NCBI GenBank assembly: GCA_013400975.1
Contig: WBMZ01014019.1
Coordinates: 124,001-188,000 of the forward strand
From: Atrichornis clamosus
Lineage: Eukaryota > Chordata > Aves > Passeriformes > Menuridae
DNA length: 64,000 nt
Reading direction: 5' to 3'
Shown: positions 36,249 through 49,333 of the stretch, in pieces
Position numbering within the stretch: position 1 is the stretch's first letter
Layout: every line of letters begins with the position of its first letter
Position numbers and translations under genes: made by a program
The notes under the pieces: generated by a model
The model's database searches: none
What the model was told of the DNA's origin: nothing
The model's input: the letters and a program-made list of their open reading frames with translations, nothing else

Positions 36249-39200
36249 TCTTAAGTTGTTCACTGACCTGCTTCCCCAATTATTTCAAACACTCAGGTTC
36301 AGTGATTTGGTTGTGTGCAACACAGAAACTTCATATTTAAATCTGTTAAAATGCTGAAAACCTCTTTTGTGCCAGCCCACTTCATAGCAATGCTTATTTT
36401 TATTACAGTGATAGTACTAATGAAGTGATTTTTCATGGAATCAATGGCAAAATGTCAATGATTTTGATAGATCAGGAGCACAAGAGCTGCGCGTTGCAGT
36501 ACTCCAAATTTATTTTTAATGTGTTTAGAAATGTTTATCTCTGTTGAGGCAGTTGGGGAAGACCTGCGCATTATTTCAGTTTGAAAATGTATTTATGCAA
36601 CAAGATATATGAGAAAAGGATAATGAAATATTGTATTATACATGATTTCTGCTTTTCTATTGTGATGGATCAGAGCACATTACATAGTAAGTTTAATGAA
36701 AACCTTTAGAAATGTGTGTCCATAAATTATATGTGCTGAAATAACTGTCCTATATAACAAATTAGTTCAACAATGAGAAAATTTGTGGCATCTTCCTCCA
36801 AAAAACAGTGTGATTTTACATGCCTGGTCTTCCAAACCCAGCCTGGTATGAAGTAATAATACTGAATTTTTCTTAAGTAATATAAATAAAAGTAGAGCAA
36901 AAAAGGAAGGTAGTGGGGGAACCTTGAGAAAGAAAGATGTAAGTAAGAGCTACTAAAAAAGAAGAAAACGGTTTCCTAGTGATGAAAAATAAGTATATCG
37001 AATAATTCAAAATGGAGATTTGCAAATATAAGCTAGTATAATTGTTTTGAAGTATCATCCTTGAGAATATGGTTGTTTATTTCATTATCTCTTTAAAATG
37101 ATACCAAAGCTTCTTAGTTTGTTACATCCTTTTTGTATAAAAATGTATTTTCCTTTGTGAAATATTTGATTCATTTCTTAAATACTGAGTCCAAATATTA
37201 GTTAAAGATAGTTACACTCAGGCTGAAGCATAGTTGAAAGCGTTTGTACTTTCTAAAGTAGGTTCAAGTTTGATTTACATAAAATGAATGAGAGGAGGCA
37301 GCAGATGAGGAATAAACTCAGTGTTTTAAAGGCTCTGAATACATCTAATTTTAGCAGCCTAAGAACTAAAATTTTCATTTGAGGGATATTTCCCTCAAAT
37401 TTAAACAATTTCTAATAATTTAAAATATTTCAAAATAATTGAAACCAGAAAATAACTCCTGGAAGAACCATCTAATTCTGGTAGAGATTCAATAGACACT
37501 GCTGACCTATGCATTCTGCTGAATTAAGATTAATTTGCACTTAATTGATGACTTCACACATACTGGTGACTGTGTGAGAATACCTTACCTTTGTGTTCAC
37601 TCACAACCTCTTATACTAGGAACTGAAAGAAATGTCAGAGACTTTCATTAGATAGTTCAAGATTTTACATGGCACAAAATGTAGGAAAATACACAAATCA
37701 AGTGTGTGGTTTAAAACTTATTGTGGATAACATGAAATAAAGCATATCAGAAAGGTTTTCGTTAAACCTATATGCAGAGAACTTGAAAGTAAACAATGGA
37801 TTCAAATACTCAAATGATAGTGATGTTAACCATTAAGTGAGGCCTTTTTATTTCCACAATGAAGCAGAGAGTAATACAGTTACAGTTATACATGTAGAAA
37901 TTGAGCTGGTAAGAAACACGTGGTCCTCTGAACATTTGGCTCAAAAGTTTGGCATCAGTGGGTTAGCAATTAGGCAGAACCAACTATCTCCTATTTTACA
38001 TGTTTGGGAGTTTTTTCAAATCACTGGAAATTTAATATGCAGGTTGAAGAATTTATTATAGATTTTTTCAGAATGTTTTTGATAGTTTGGGCTTATTATT
38101 AATGAATGGTTTTCCACTGAGGATTGCTTACCAAATAACTGTATTTACATAAGTCATATAAATTTATGGGACTTTATTACATAAAGCATACTACCTTAAC
38201 ATACAAGATATATTCTGGAAAAATTATTTCCTTCTGTAAGAAGCTATAGCTGAGAATGGCTTGTGATAAAGATTAACATCAAAACTTGCACAGTAAAAAT
38301 TCAATATTCTGTATCAAATAAGAAATTGCTCATTGAACATTTTTAAGGGACTGGAGAAGAAAGAATGTATTGTTATTTTCAGAAGGTCAGCTTCACTTCA
38401 TATACTGTAAACAAGTATGCTAGAAAATTAAACTTCCCTGGAATAAGCAAGCAAATATAATTAAAGCCCTAAAAAGTAGGCAGAAAACCCCTGCATATCC
38501 TTGGCAAAAGTTAGTCTGCCAATTTATTTGGTCATCACATAGCACCACTTCCGAGGAAGGACAGTCAAAAAAATCAGAAACAGAAGTAGGTGAATTCAAA
38601 TCTATTTGTTCAGGAAGGGAGATAAAAATTGTTTCTTGAGGAATGTTATTAATTAGTCCAGTGCTTTGCTGAAGTGGATTATTTTGATCAAAAGAACTAT
38701 GAACACAGTTATTATGTTGGATGTGTTTTTCATCTCAAAATCTTTGCTAGACCTTCCCTAAAAGCATAAACTAAATTGCTTCAGTCATTAAAAAATGTTT
38801 TTGTTAAGAATTAAATTAATGGAAGGTTTAAATTTTAATACCAAATTAATTTTAATTTATCAAAATGAAAAAGTTTCTTTCTGAAAAGGAAAAACGAATG
38901 GATCTCTCATATTTCCAGAATAAGACTTTTATATTTTTTGACAATTCTGAAATAAAGCTATTATTTGTTGGAGACTCATCACAGGAGAATTCATGCCCTT
39001 AAAGGAATATTCTACAGGAGATTATCATTAGGCTAGTTGTAACAATGCTTATTAAAAGATGAAACAAAGTTTGCTGCACTTCAAAAAACATACAAATTGG
39101 CGGTTGCAGTCAATGATGTGTCATAGAAGTTGTAGCTACAATGGCAGAAAATGTATGAGCATACAGAACCCACTGTTATTTTACATTTAAATACAAAGGA

Positions 39201-42200
39201 ATATGATTTTTTTCCTGTTTAGCTATAAAAAATGCTCTTAAACTGGATGCTTGTAAATTAATCTCGTTTTACAATAGTTATTTAGATAGAAATTATACTC
39301 AGCTTGCTCTGGTCAATGGTTTCTAAAGGAAATTTCCAAAGAAACTCCTCAACTCTCCCATCACATCAACAAGAAGCTCGCTTACCTAGCAAATGGCCGC
39401 GTGTTTATCACCCCGGCTTTGAGCCTCCCAAACTAGGCCAATGCTTTGAAAGGCAGACTCTTAACTCCTGAGGCAATGCTTTAAGGATGACAACCTACCC
39501 ACCTCAAACACTTGTAAAGGCTGATAATCTGTATTTTTGGAAGGCCAGCCCAAAATCCTTGCCCCAGGTTATAATGTCAGTCATGCAACAGGACAGTGAC
39601 AATCACTGAGCCCTTTTCCAGGGGTTGTACCCATGCAAATTCTCATGTTTATAACAATAAATCATATATTATCTAGTAGTCAGCAGCTTATACATACTTT
39701 CTAAAATAACCTCATGTTTTGCAAAGAAAAATAAGAATGTTAGAATGTGTGTATTGGAAAGAGCATTGACAAAGATAGCCATAATAACTGACATTTAAAG
39801 GAACAGTTGCCGATGTAAATTTGCGCAAATGGAAGATGTAAAGAAACCTTTTGAACAACCTAAGTTCAGCAAAAATGTCATTAAATATTTCTTGAAAAAG
39901 CTGTCTTTAAACAATATGTCCTCACTTTTCATTGTCCAGCTATTGTACTATAATAATTGAGAATTATTATTGTTAATAATTGAGAACTGGGAAGTGAACA
40001 GAACTACAAATAGAAGGCAAAAAAGAAAGGGTGGGGGAAAATTAAATTATTTTTGTGGTAGTGGAATACATATGGTGAAAACTAAATTTAGATTGGCTGG
40101 GATCCCACATATCCCATTTGGCTTTCAAACACTGAGAGACTGTTTGGAACAGCCTCAGCACAATGGGGTCCTGGCTCAAGATGCAGAGGTTTTAGATGAG
40201 AAGAGTAACCATGCGTAAATATTCACACACATATACAAAGCAGACAGGAAGCAATGCATATAAAATTCCACATATCCATTCCCCTGCATCCCACATTTAT
40301 CTCCCTGAAATGTATCTGCATGAAGATCAGTACTTGTCCGTCATCACCACATTCTATTGTCTAACTGGGCACAAGAAAATCTTATACACTCCACTGTAGA
40401 AAGGGAAGAAATTTGTAAAGTCAGTATGAACAAAATTAATGCAAGTGTGGCTGTGTAGAGAAGGGGAGGAGGGAAATAGAATGTGCAGGTATGCAAGGGA
40501 GCAAGCTTTAATTACAGAATATAGGTTTCAGCTTCATAGAAAGAGCATCTCTAAATTACAGTCATCTCCTATCTGGAAAATACACTCAAAGAAATCTGCC
40601 TGCAAATTGTGCAGAAATCTGAACTTTTTTAGTTCCAGTGATTGATCTGTAGGCTCAGTCCTCTTTACAATTTTTCTCACCTTGTACCATTTCTCATTGG
40701 ATCAAAATCTTGAATTTTTATATAATAAACTTTTCATTTAAAAAAGAACAAGGCAAGACTTTTCTATTTTCACCTGACATTCCACAACTGTGCCCCTGGT
40801 TGCTTCTGTAGCCTGAATGGCAGCATGGGTGCTGAAGATCCATAGTCTGGAAAACCACTGCAGAGAGAAAAGTTCCCCAGAAAAGGGAAATCCTGGAAAC
40901 CCAGTACTGCAAGACCTTGCCAGATTCATATTCCCCTGTCAAAAAGAAGCTATTGCAACCCCTATCTGGAATTAGAGAAATATCTGTACTCTATCAGCTA
41001 TCACCTTGCATCAGTGCACTAAACTGGGAGTCACAGTGTAAACTGAAGTGTCCCATGCTGTATTTGTCTGTGCACCAAACCAAGATGACCTGAGAATGAG
41101 AAAACTGGAGCTGCCTTACATCCTACAGGTCTATCCACTTAAGTTTATGTTCAGATATAAATGATGACAATTTGGAGAATTGTTCTATATGATCTTAAAA
41201 AAAAATCCAAATAAAAGGATTCAGACTAAATTGGTTATCCTTCCTAGTTTTCTGGTTTGTTTCTGGAAAGTTTCCTAAATTAAATCTGTTATTGAAAGTT
41301 GTGCTTATTATTCTTGTGAACTTCAGAGAAAGATTTTACTTGGGAAGGTGACAGAAGCGAGAAAAGAAAAAATAAAGAAGCTGCAAAAATGCAGCTACAC
41401 TGTGGTTTTTTTCTCCTACCCCAGTTGCTTTCTATTTTGATCTGTTGTGTCCCACAACTTGATAAATGATTAAATCAGGGACAGTACTTGAAATTAAAAT
41501 ATGAATGCATTGCTTCATTAGTGTTTGCACGTTCCATTCTAGAGTAAAAGTACACAACTGAGGTTTGACATAAAAGTAAAATGTGTTTAGGGTACACTAA
41601 AAACCACAGTAATATTTCAAGTGTAATCTTGCAAACTACTGCAAGTCAACTAGAACATATTAGCTGTTTCTGGCTGTCAAAACAAGACAAGTTAAGATTC
41701 AAGGAAAAAATTGCTATTTTTACTGCTAAAGTTCTGCAATTTGCCCTATGTTACAGGTGAGGGCACTATAAGCAAAAATAAAACCTTGGGACAGGCTAAA
41801 TGCAGATACTTTTAAAGTGAAATATCTTTGTAATGCACAACGAAAACGTACTCACTGATATTTCAAATCACAGAACAGTAACTCTCAAATTGAAAAGAGT
41901 TTTGTATTTGAGATATAAATACCATTACTTGGAGAATAATTGAAACTCTTCCCCATAAAATGCATATTTTATGCATATTCATATAGACATTTGCAGAAAA
42001 TTGCCTAAAGCCAAAATTCATATAACCAAATAGGATTACTGGTAAAAAGTTAAATCTACTGCACTTAGTGCACTTAATCAGGAAAGAATCTGAGATATAA
42101 CTGGACAGCAATAGGAATGAAAGTACTAGCTCAGACTTTTTCCTCTATGGTTATCAAACCTCACTTGATAATGTTGCAGGAGACCTGATATTATTCTAAG

Positions 42201-44252
42201 GCAGATCTGTTTTTACTATGCAAATGCAACTGTAGAGCATTTCTGTACTTGTGTTCAAATAGGTTTCTGATATAACAATGTACATTACAAAGAATTATTT
42301 GAAGTTTAAATAATAGGTTTTTTCTTTCCTAAATTGCTAAATATGGCTTTTGAATTACAAACTATTAATTTTTTTGGTCTTATTTCCATTTTCCTAATAG
42401 GAATTTTCCTAATATGAAAGGTATTTTGAAAGAGAGCTGCCTCAATTTTTCCATTAGATATATTATTTCAGCTCAAAATACTTAATTGAATTGGGCAGGG
42501 AAAAAAGACCACGTTTAGTCACAGATGTAAATTAGATGATTTTAAAGAACACTCAGCATCAAACTGTTCCTCTGATAGTTAGTGAAGCACTTTTTCTATT
42601 TAGTTGACTCAGCACACAATTCAAAAGTTCAGCAGGAAATGAATAGGGTCTTTATTTAAAAGTTTTGAACTGGGTTTGACCCTTGATTTCATAATAATTT
42701 TTTACAATCTAAGATATGTAGTAATGTAAATGTAATACATTTTTCTAGAATAACCGATGATAGGAAAAATTGCAGACGCGGTTATCTAAAAACTGGTATG
42801 AGACAGGTGAAGATAATGGCATGGTGCATGCACAAGAGTGAAGTCTTACATTTGCCTTTATCTGAGTAAAATTCTTAAAAATAAACAAGGAGATAAACAT
42901 TCTAAGAATATGAAGGAGGAAAAGAAAAAAGCAAAGAAAAAAACCAGCTACTGTCTCTGGCATTTTAAAACTCATGAGACTTCCAGCAGTTTGCAACCTT
43001 GAGCTATTACTGCACTACTTTAATGAACTATGTAAGTGGAAATATGCTGTGCTGAAGAACTTCAGGCAGAGAAGACAAATGGAAATTGTTGACTCAGTTA
43101 CCAGGAGTATGTAATCTTTTGTGAAGTACTAGACATTAGGTCCAAACCCTAAGCTATTCAAATTTTCAACTAATCCAATGTCTGCCGGCTCTGTGACACC
43201 GGATTATCAAATGCCTAAATGTTTGGATCTAGCCCCACACTTAACCTGTTGGATACAAATGTAAACCAAGTCAGCTTGGCAAACAGATTCACAGTGGGAC
43301 TCAATTCTGAAACTTGGGATATTTGGCTGATTTTTCTATGCACCTTTACACTGCCTAAACACAAAAGGTAGTCAACTCAAATTCTAGTAGGTCAAAATCA
43401 GCTACTAGTTGGGCCAAAACTATACAATGTGTGCCCAAGTGGTTTGCTCAATGCCTTCTTTATTCACAGGAACACTAGCAGAACTGACTAAGTCCTGGAT
43501 GGTCCCCAGGATCCCAAGACACGGAGTAAAGTTGTCTGTTAAACACATGTTAAGGAACCAGGAGCATGATGATGATGGAATTGCCTACTCCTAGAACACT
43601 GCAAGAAGATGTTTTCTTCAGGAAGTGCACTTTTCTAATGTTATGAAAGCATAAGTACCTATAATGAGCTTGATGACACAAAGTAAATCCAACAGTATTT
43701 CAGGGAGGCAAATTCAATTTTTTTCTCAATTTAGGGCAGTCAGGCTATCACCTCATGTTTCATGTTTTGAGAGCAAGTGAGCACTATTTTCATACACAAA
43801 TATTTTAAGTTAAACCTCAAATATTTAGTAAGACTTTGATAATGTTACATTTGAGCAGCTACAGTTAAAACAGAACTGCAAAAATAACAAAGTAATGCCT
43901 TGTTTTTGCAACACCAAAATAATATGAAATTTTAAAAAGTCACATCACATAAATTTCAGCATTTAACAAAAATATATTTTCTTTCATTTTTGTATTGCAA
44001 TAGAAACAGCTCAGTAAGAATGTAGACATTTATATGATCTATATTCCTTCCACAAAAGTGGAGTGTTTTTTATATAAATAAGTTTTACTGAATCTTCCAT
44101 GCAAATAAAGATTAAAGACTTGGTATTTATCAAATAAGTGATGAGAACACTGTCTGGTAAAATACAAATTAAAATCTATTGCTGAAGTTAAAAATATCTG
44201 TAAAAATTATTCTGGTGGCACCTAACCATGATTTAAGAGTCTAAGTCACCAG

Positions 44253-44268
44253 AAAAAAAAAAAAAAAA
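44253..44268 (+). repeat. Poly-A run
   Basis: Sixteen consecutive A in intron-like DNA; no element body recognised. Confidence 0.9.
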
Positions 44269-47200
44269 GAGCCTACTTTCCCACCTTCCTAGTTCCTCCA
44301 CCATTCTTGCTACCACCAAAGGAGCCACAAACCCCAAAGTTGTTATTGATGCAAGTGTCCTGCAGATCATATACTTGCTAGGGCCCTCAAACATATCCAT
44401 TTATTGCCAATTATCAATCTTCCACTTTCAACTTTTCTTTAATCCGTTTTGGTAAAAGTGGGTTTTTAAGTAATAATTTTTAAAAATGCAATCCAATTTT
44501 GACAATTTGTGATTGGATGAAACTTCATTTTCATTGCAAACTATTTTAATCATGTATATAACACCAAATAGAAGGTCACCTATATTGTGTAAAACACCAA
44601 AAAAAGGGTCAGTTTCCATTAGAGCACAACTAAAGAAATTCTCTCCAAGTAGATTCAGAAATAAGAAGTCCCAAGCATTTGATATCAAGTTGTGTGAGAA
44701 ATAACTTATTTAAAGAAGAACACAAGAATTCTGACAGTGGGAAAGTGGCATAAACAGTTGAGGCTCTCATCTGTGCTCTGCCAACACCAAGGGCAAAAGG
44801 AGGAGAGTCTCGAGGTAGAAAGACCGCTATGCCTCAGTCAAGAAACCAAAGATTTTTGGAGATTAGAAGCCCACTGAAGGAAGTAATTGGCCCAAGAGAT
44901 GGCTCTGCTTATGACATGGTTGTCTAAATAGTTCAGAGGAGACATCTCCTTTACTTCAAGACTTCACACAGTTTTGAGTCAGCAGCAATATTTACCTAAT
45001 ATCAGTGCAGATTCACAGCCAATGATCAAAAAGAAAAGTACTATTTACACACTCTAACATCCATTTTCAAAACCCTCCTGATACTGGTTCAGTCAGATTT
45101 ACTTTATTTAATTTGTTTGGGATTTCATGCCTGCATGACAAATAAAGCTGAATTAATTTGTTGTCTCTTGCAGTGAAATAAGCTACATGTGTAAGAAAAG
45201 AATTTTTTTTTTTACTAAACCAAAGCATTATCTTAGCAAGACTAAGTATGCATATCATAATAATCCAAATACTCATGCAAATTAATGTCTGAAAAGAATG
45301 TCTGATTTTTATACTAAGATAAATATATTCTCACACATTTCTACATCACATAAATACATTTAGTAAATGGCTAAAGTAGCAATGCTGTTTAGATATCATG
45401 ACTTGTATGTCTTTAAAAATTTAATTACCTTGGTTCCTCTGGATTTTGCTCTTGCCCTAGCTGGAAACATAATTGAAATCTTTAACTTTGTCTATTTATG
45501 CAACCACAGAAAATGAGGTACTTTCTATTGTAAAGAAGACAAGTAACAATGTAATTAAAGGTCAAATTTCTGAAAGCTGCATCCCAAATAATGAGACAAG
45601 CAAGCAAAAAAAGCTAGAACAGGTTTGCAGATCATTAAGGAACTGTATTACACATTTTAAAAGGTGTGCATGTGGGTGCACACTGCAGACAGATGACAAA
45701 TCATTCCTCCAGGACAACTATGCATTATGATTATTAGATGTTAACACAATTATAACACTCAAGTACCACATTCACTCAAGATATGATGCTGGTATTTCAC
45801 AGATGAAAAATTATTAGTAAATTTAATACCTCCATTCCATAAAGAAGAAGTTGCACCTAAGACTACCAAATAAAACATACTGAATTAAATATCAACAGGT
45901 CCTTAATGGATGAAATTTATTACATTAAAAGCAAATATGCCGAAGAAGAGGAGAAACATTTGCAGATATACTGAATGAAAAAGTTTAATTGGATGAATCT
46001 TTGGTGTTTTTATACTGAAATTTGTGTTTCTTCTTTAATGTAATTCTGGTCTTAACAATTGATGTCAACATTAAAACATGCCTGAAAAACAGAATGAAGC
46101 CTGGTGGTTAAACAATTTATGAAATGATGCATAAATAGCCTGTGCAGTTTCCCTGTGAGACATGACAAAACATACTGGATTATATCCAGACATCAAAATG
46201 TAATTAAGTATGATTTATTATGTATATTCATGGATTATTCACATCTGAACACTTTGCTTGCTTGAACTGCATACGAGTATTTGGCCCTGATCTACAAAAT
46301 ATTTTAAGTGAAAAATCAAATTAGAGCAACTTTTCCTGGAAGAAATAATTTTTTCTTTGTCTCCCTTTCTACAGATCTAGAGCAATTAAGAGTTTGAGAC
46401 ATTGGATTAGTGTTAGACCATTAATCTAAATATTTAAAATAGCGACAGATGGTGCCAATACAACACACAGTGTGATCCTACGGGAAAGAGAGCCCAACTA
46501 TGGGAGCAACACCAATATTCCATATGTTCAGGCTGGTGGTGAACACATAAAAGAGAAAATGATTTTATCCCAATGGCAACAGAATTGCCACAATTCCTAC
46601 ACAAACCAACAAGTTGTCAAACCCGTTCAAGAAGCACCCTGTGCCAAATCTCTACATTTTCATGCCTTTGTCAGGACAATCTTTTCAAACACACACAAAA
46701 AAGGCTCCACTGAGCCAAGAGAAGCTCCATTTTCTCTCATTTCTAAACATGAGAAAATGCTTACCTCTAAAATCCTGCCAGATTAGCCTTAGCCTGTTGC
46801 GTTGTTGATTTAGTGGATTGAAATTTTTGTTTAGAGAAGTGGTACCTGATGATCAAGAAAAGAAGAAGAGGTGCATTCTCCTGTTGCTCTACTTTTCCCC
46901 TCCATTACCTACTTGGTGTAAATATGCTGGTTTGTAAATGTTCTGCAGATTTCAGTGTGGCTCAAACAACTTTTACAAGACGTTGAGAAATAACACAACC
47001 AGCACAGCCCACCCCTCCAACAGTAAAGGTGTTACTGTTGGCCATGTGCCTGACAAACACATTACTACTGCTTCCTCTTTTCAAAGTACGCTTGCTCTAA
47101 CATTCCTGTGCACAGCAAACTTCCCTCCTCCAAGGTTTTTTTGGCCCTCTTTTTGGTGGCTAACACCAATTTTGAGACCTTTTAACGTAGCCCTTTTTTG

Positions 47201-47586
47201 TGACATTATTTCTGTTTGGAACCTTGCACAGTGGGAAGCCAGTCACTGGCTGAGGACACTCAGAAGCTCTTACAATGCCAATATTAATTTTGTTGTTTGC
47301 CATACCCTACTAGCAAAGCCTAAAGGGTGTTTACAAATCCTATGGACTGTTTAGTTGTTCAAATGTGTTGGAAGAATGCAGAGAGGAAAGGGACTAAGTA
47401 CAAGAATTTGTTCTGGAGTAAAAACGAATACAGCTGAGAAGGGTATCCAGGGTGAAAGAAATGCACCAGTCAGTAAGTGTTGTAGCAAAGTTTTAAGCAG
47501 AATGTAGAAAAAACCCATCCATTTCCAAAATGAAAAATCATCCAATTTTTTTTTTTTGCCATTGAGCTATTTAAATAATAGTCTAA

Positions 47587-47606
47587 TTTTATTTATTTAT
47601 TTATTT
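47587..47606 (+). repeat. (TTTA)n short tandem repeat
   Basis: About five TTTA units next to a T-run at about 47548-47558. Confidence 0.85.
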
Positions 47607-49282
47607 GAAAATGCTTAGCATCCTGTTACTATGGTAACACTTTTCTTTGCTGAGTGCATCTTTGTTAACATTCCCTTGCTGTAGTAATGCTTCCATCACC
47701 ATCTGGCAGTGACAATTTTTTTGCTTGAGTGAAAATTCCTCTAAAGTATAAAAATCAGGCCAGTTATTTTTAGAAACCTGACTGCCCAAGCTCTTACTGA
47801 CTTGCAGAGTCCCAGTCAGAACCCCCGTAAATTCAGTCATGTGACTGATAACTTAATGAAGGGGATAAGAAACAGTAAGAAAAATGATTGAGTTACAAAG
47901 CTGACCAGTCACCCTTTTGCCTTTGATAGGGAATGTTTATTTTTCAAACTTTTTTAAGGAGCAATGTTTTAAAAACAATGTACCCCGTCTCAACTCCTTT
48001 GCTTCACTGAAATTCACTGATATTAAGCAGGTGGCAAAATGAACTCCATTATTGGTAAGATGTGTTCCAAGAATATCACATAAAGACTGGGAAACCCTCG
48101 GTTTCCATGGCAAATCATTTGACTCGAATACATTTAATAAGCATGTTTAACATTCCATACTCTGTGGGACAAATTGAAATAATGTAATCACAGTTATTAA
48201 GCCAAATCAATACAGTAAGAACTCAGAGGAACAGCAAAACCCAAGTATGTACTGACAATGATCCAGGTTGGTCAAATATAGAAGCAAGAGCTCTTTCAAT
48301 CCCTCTTGTCTACATTTGGTAACCCTACTGAATCCTGCTCTAACACAGAAAGAAGTATCATCCTATCAAAAGTATAAAATAAGCATTTTCAGTTAGAAAT
48401 AATCTAAGTGTTACTAAATATTTAATCACAAAAAACTTCTTTGGCCATGCTTCTACTTTGCACAGTTGATTAAAAGTCAGTTGATTGATAAAAGACATGT
48501 ATTAGACATGTTCTTCAAAATTGCACAAAACAAAGCAAATAATCTTTCTAGGTTTGGGGGGAATATAGGTAACCACCAAAGAGATGGTAGAGCTTAGGAC
48601 ACATTTTATACATATATATTTAAGTCTTTGGAGTACACAAAGCATGTAGCATAGGACTACTTTTCTCCAGATCACTCATTCAAGCATGTGCCACTTTTGA
48701 TTTCTCCCTTCAAAGAGAGTTCTGTTCTTCTCTCTGTAGAGAACTCATACAACAGGCTCTTTTAGATGCAAAAAATTGCTTTCCATGTGTGTTCATACAC
48801 AAATGACAAATCTCTACCTAAGTGATGGGGTTTTTTACCCCAAAAGTAAATGTTACCAGAAAAAAAAAGGAATTAACAGTACATCTTGGGCTGGCATTTG
48901 GAAACAGAGGAGAGAGCAGCATGTAGTGACCAGAAACATATTGATGAAAGAAATGTATTGATGATCACAGTAGGAGAGTTGAGAGGCTGCAATGACTTTT
49001 AAATTCTAGGCCAATTCTGTGGGGTGTGAATGCTTTGTAAAACAGATATGATTTAAACTGAGAATATTTAATGTGGAAACTTGAGAAAGACTCTGACAAA
49101 TAAACCCAAAATATTGAGTCCTATGCTGCACAGTATCAAATTACTCATATTTCTCAGTGAGAACCCCGTAAGTTACCTTAGAGATATTACTAAATGTCTG
49201 GTTAGCTTTGATAATTCAACATCTCTCAGGATTAGTATCACAATACAACTCCCAGACAGCAATTTTACAAAATCTAAGTGGG

Positions 49283-49333
49283 TTTTTGTTTTCTTTTTTG
49301 GTTTAGTTTGGTTCGTTGGTTGGTTGGTTTTTT
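49283..49333 (+). repeat. G/T-rich low-complexity tract with GGTT units
   Basis: About 50 bp almost wholly of G and T, including three GGTT units near 49316-49330. Confidence 0.75.

Noticed and set aside
46938..47354. 138-codon plus-strand open frame
   Set aside because: No recognisable domain, motif or repeat, and no sign of flanking exons. One frame of this size in 64 kb is unremarkable.
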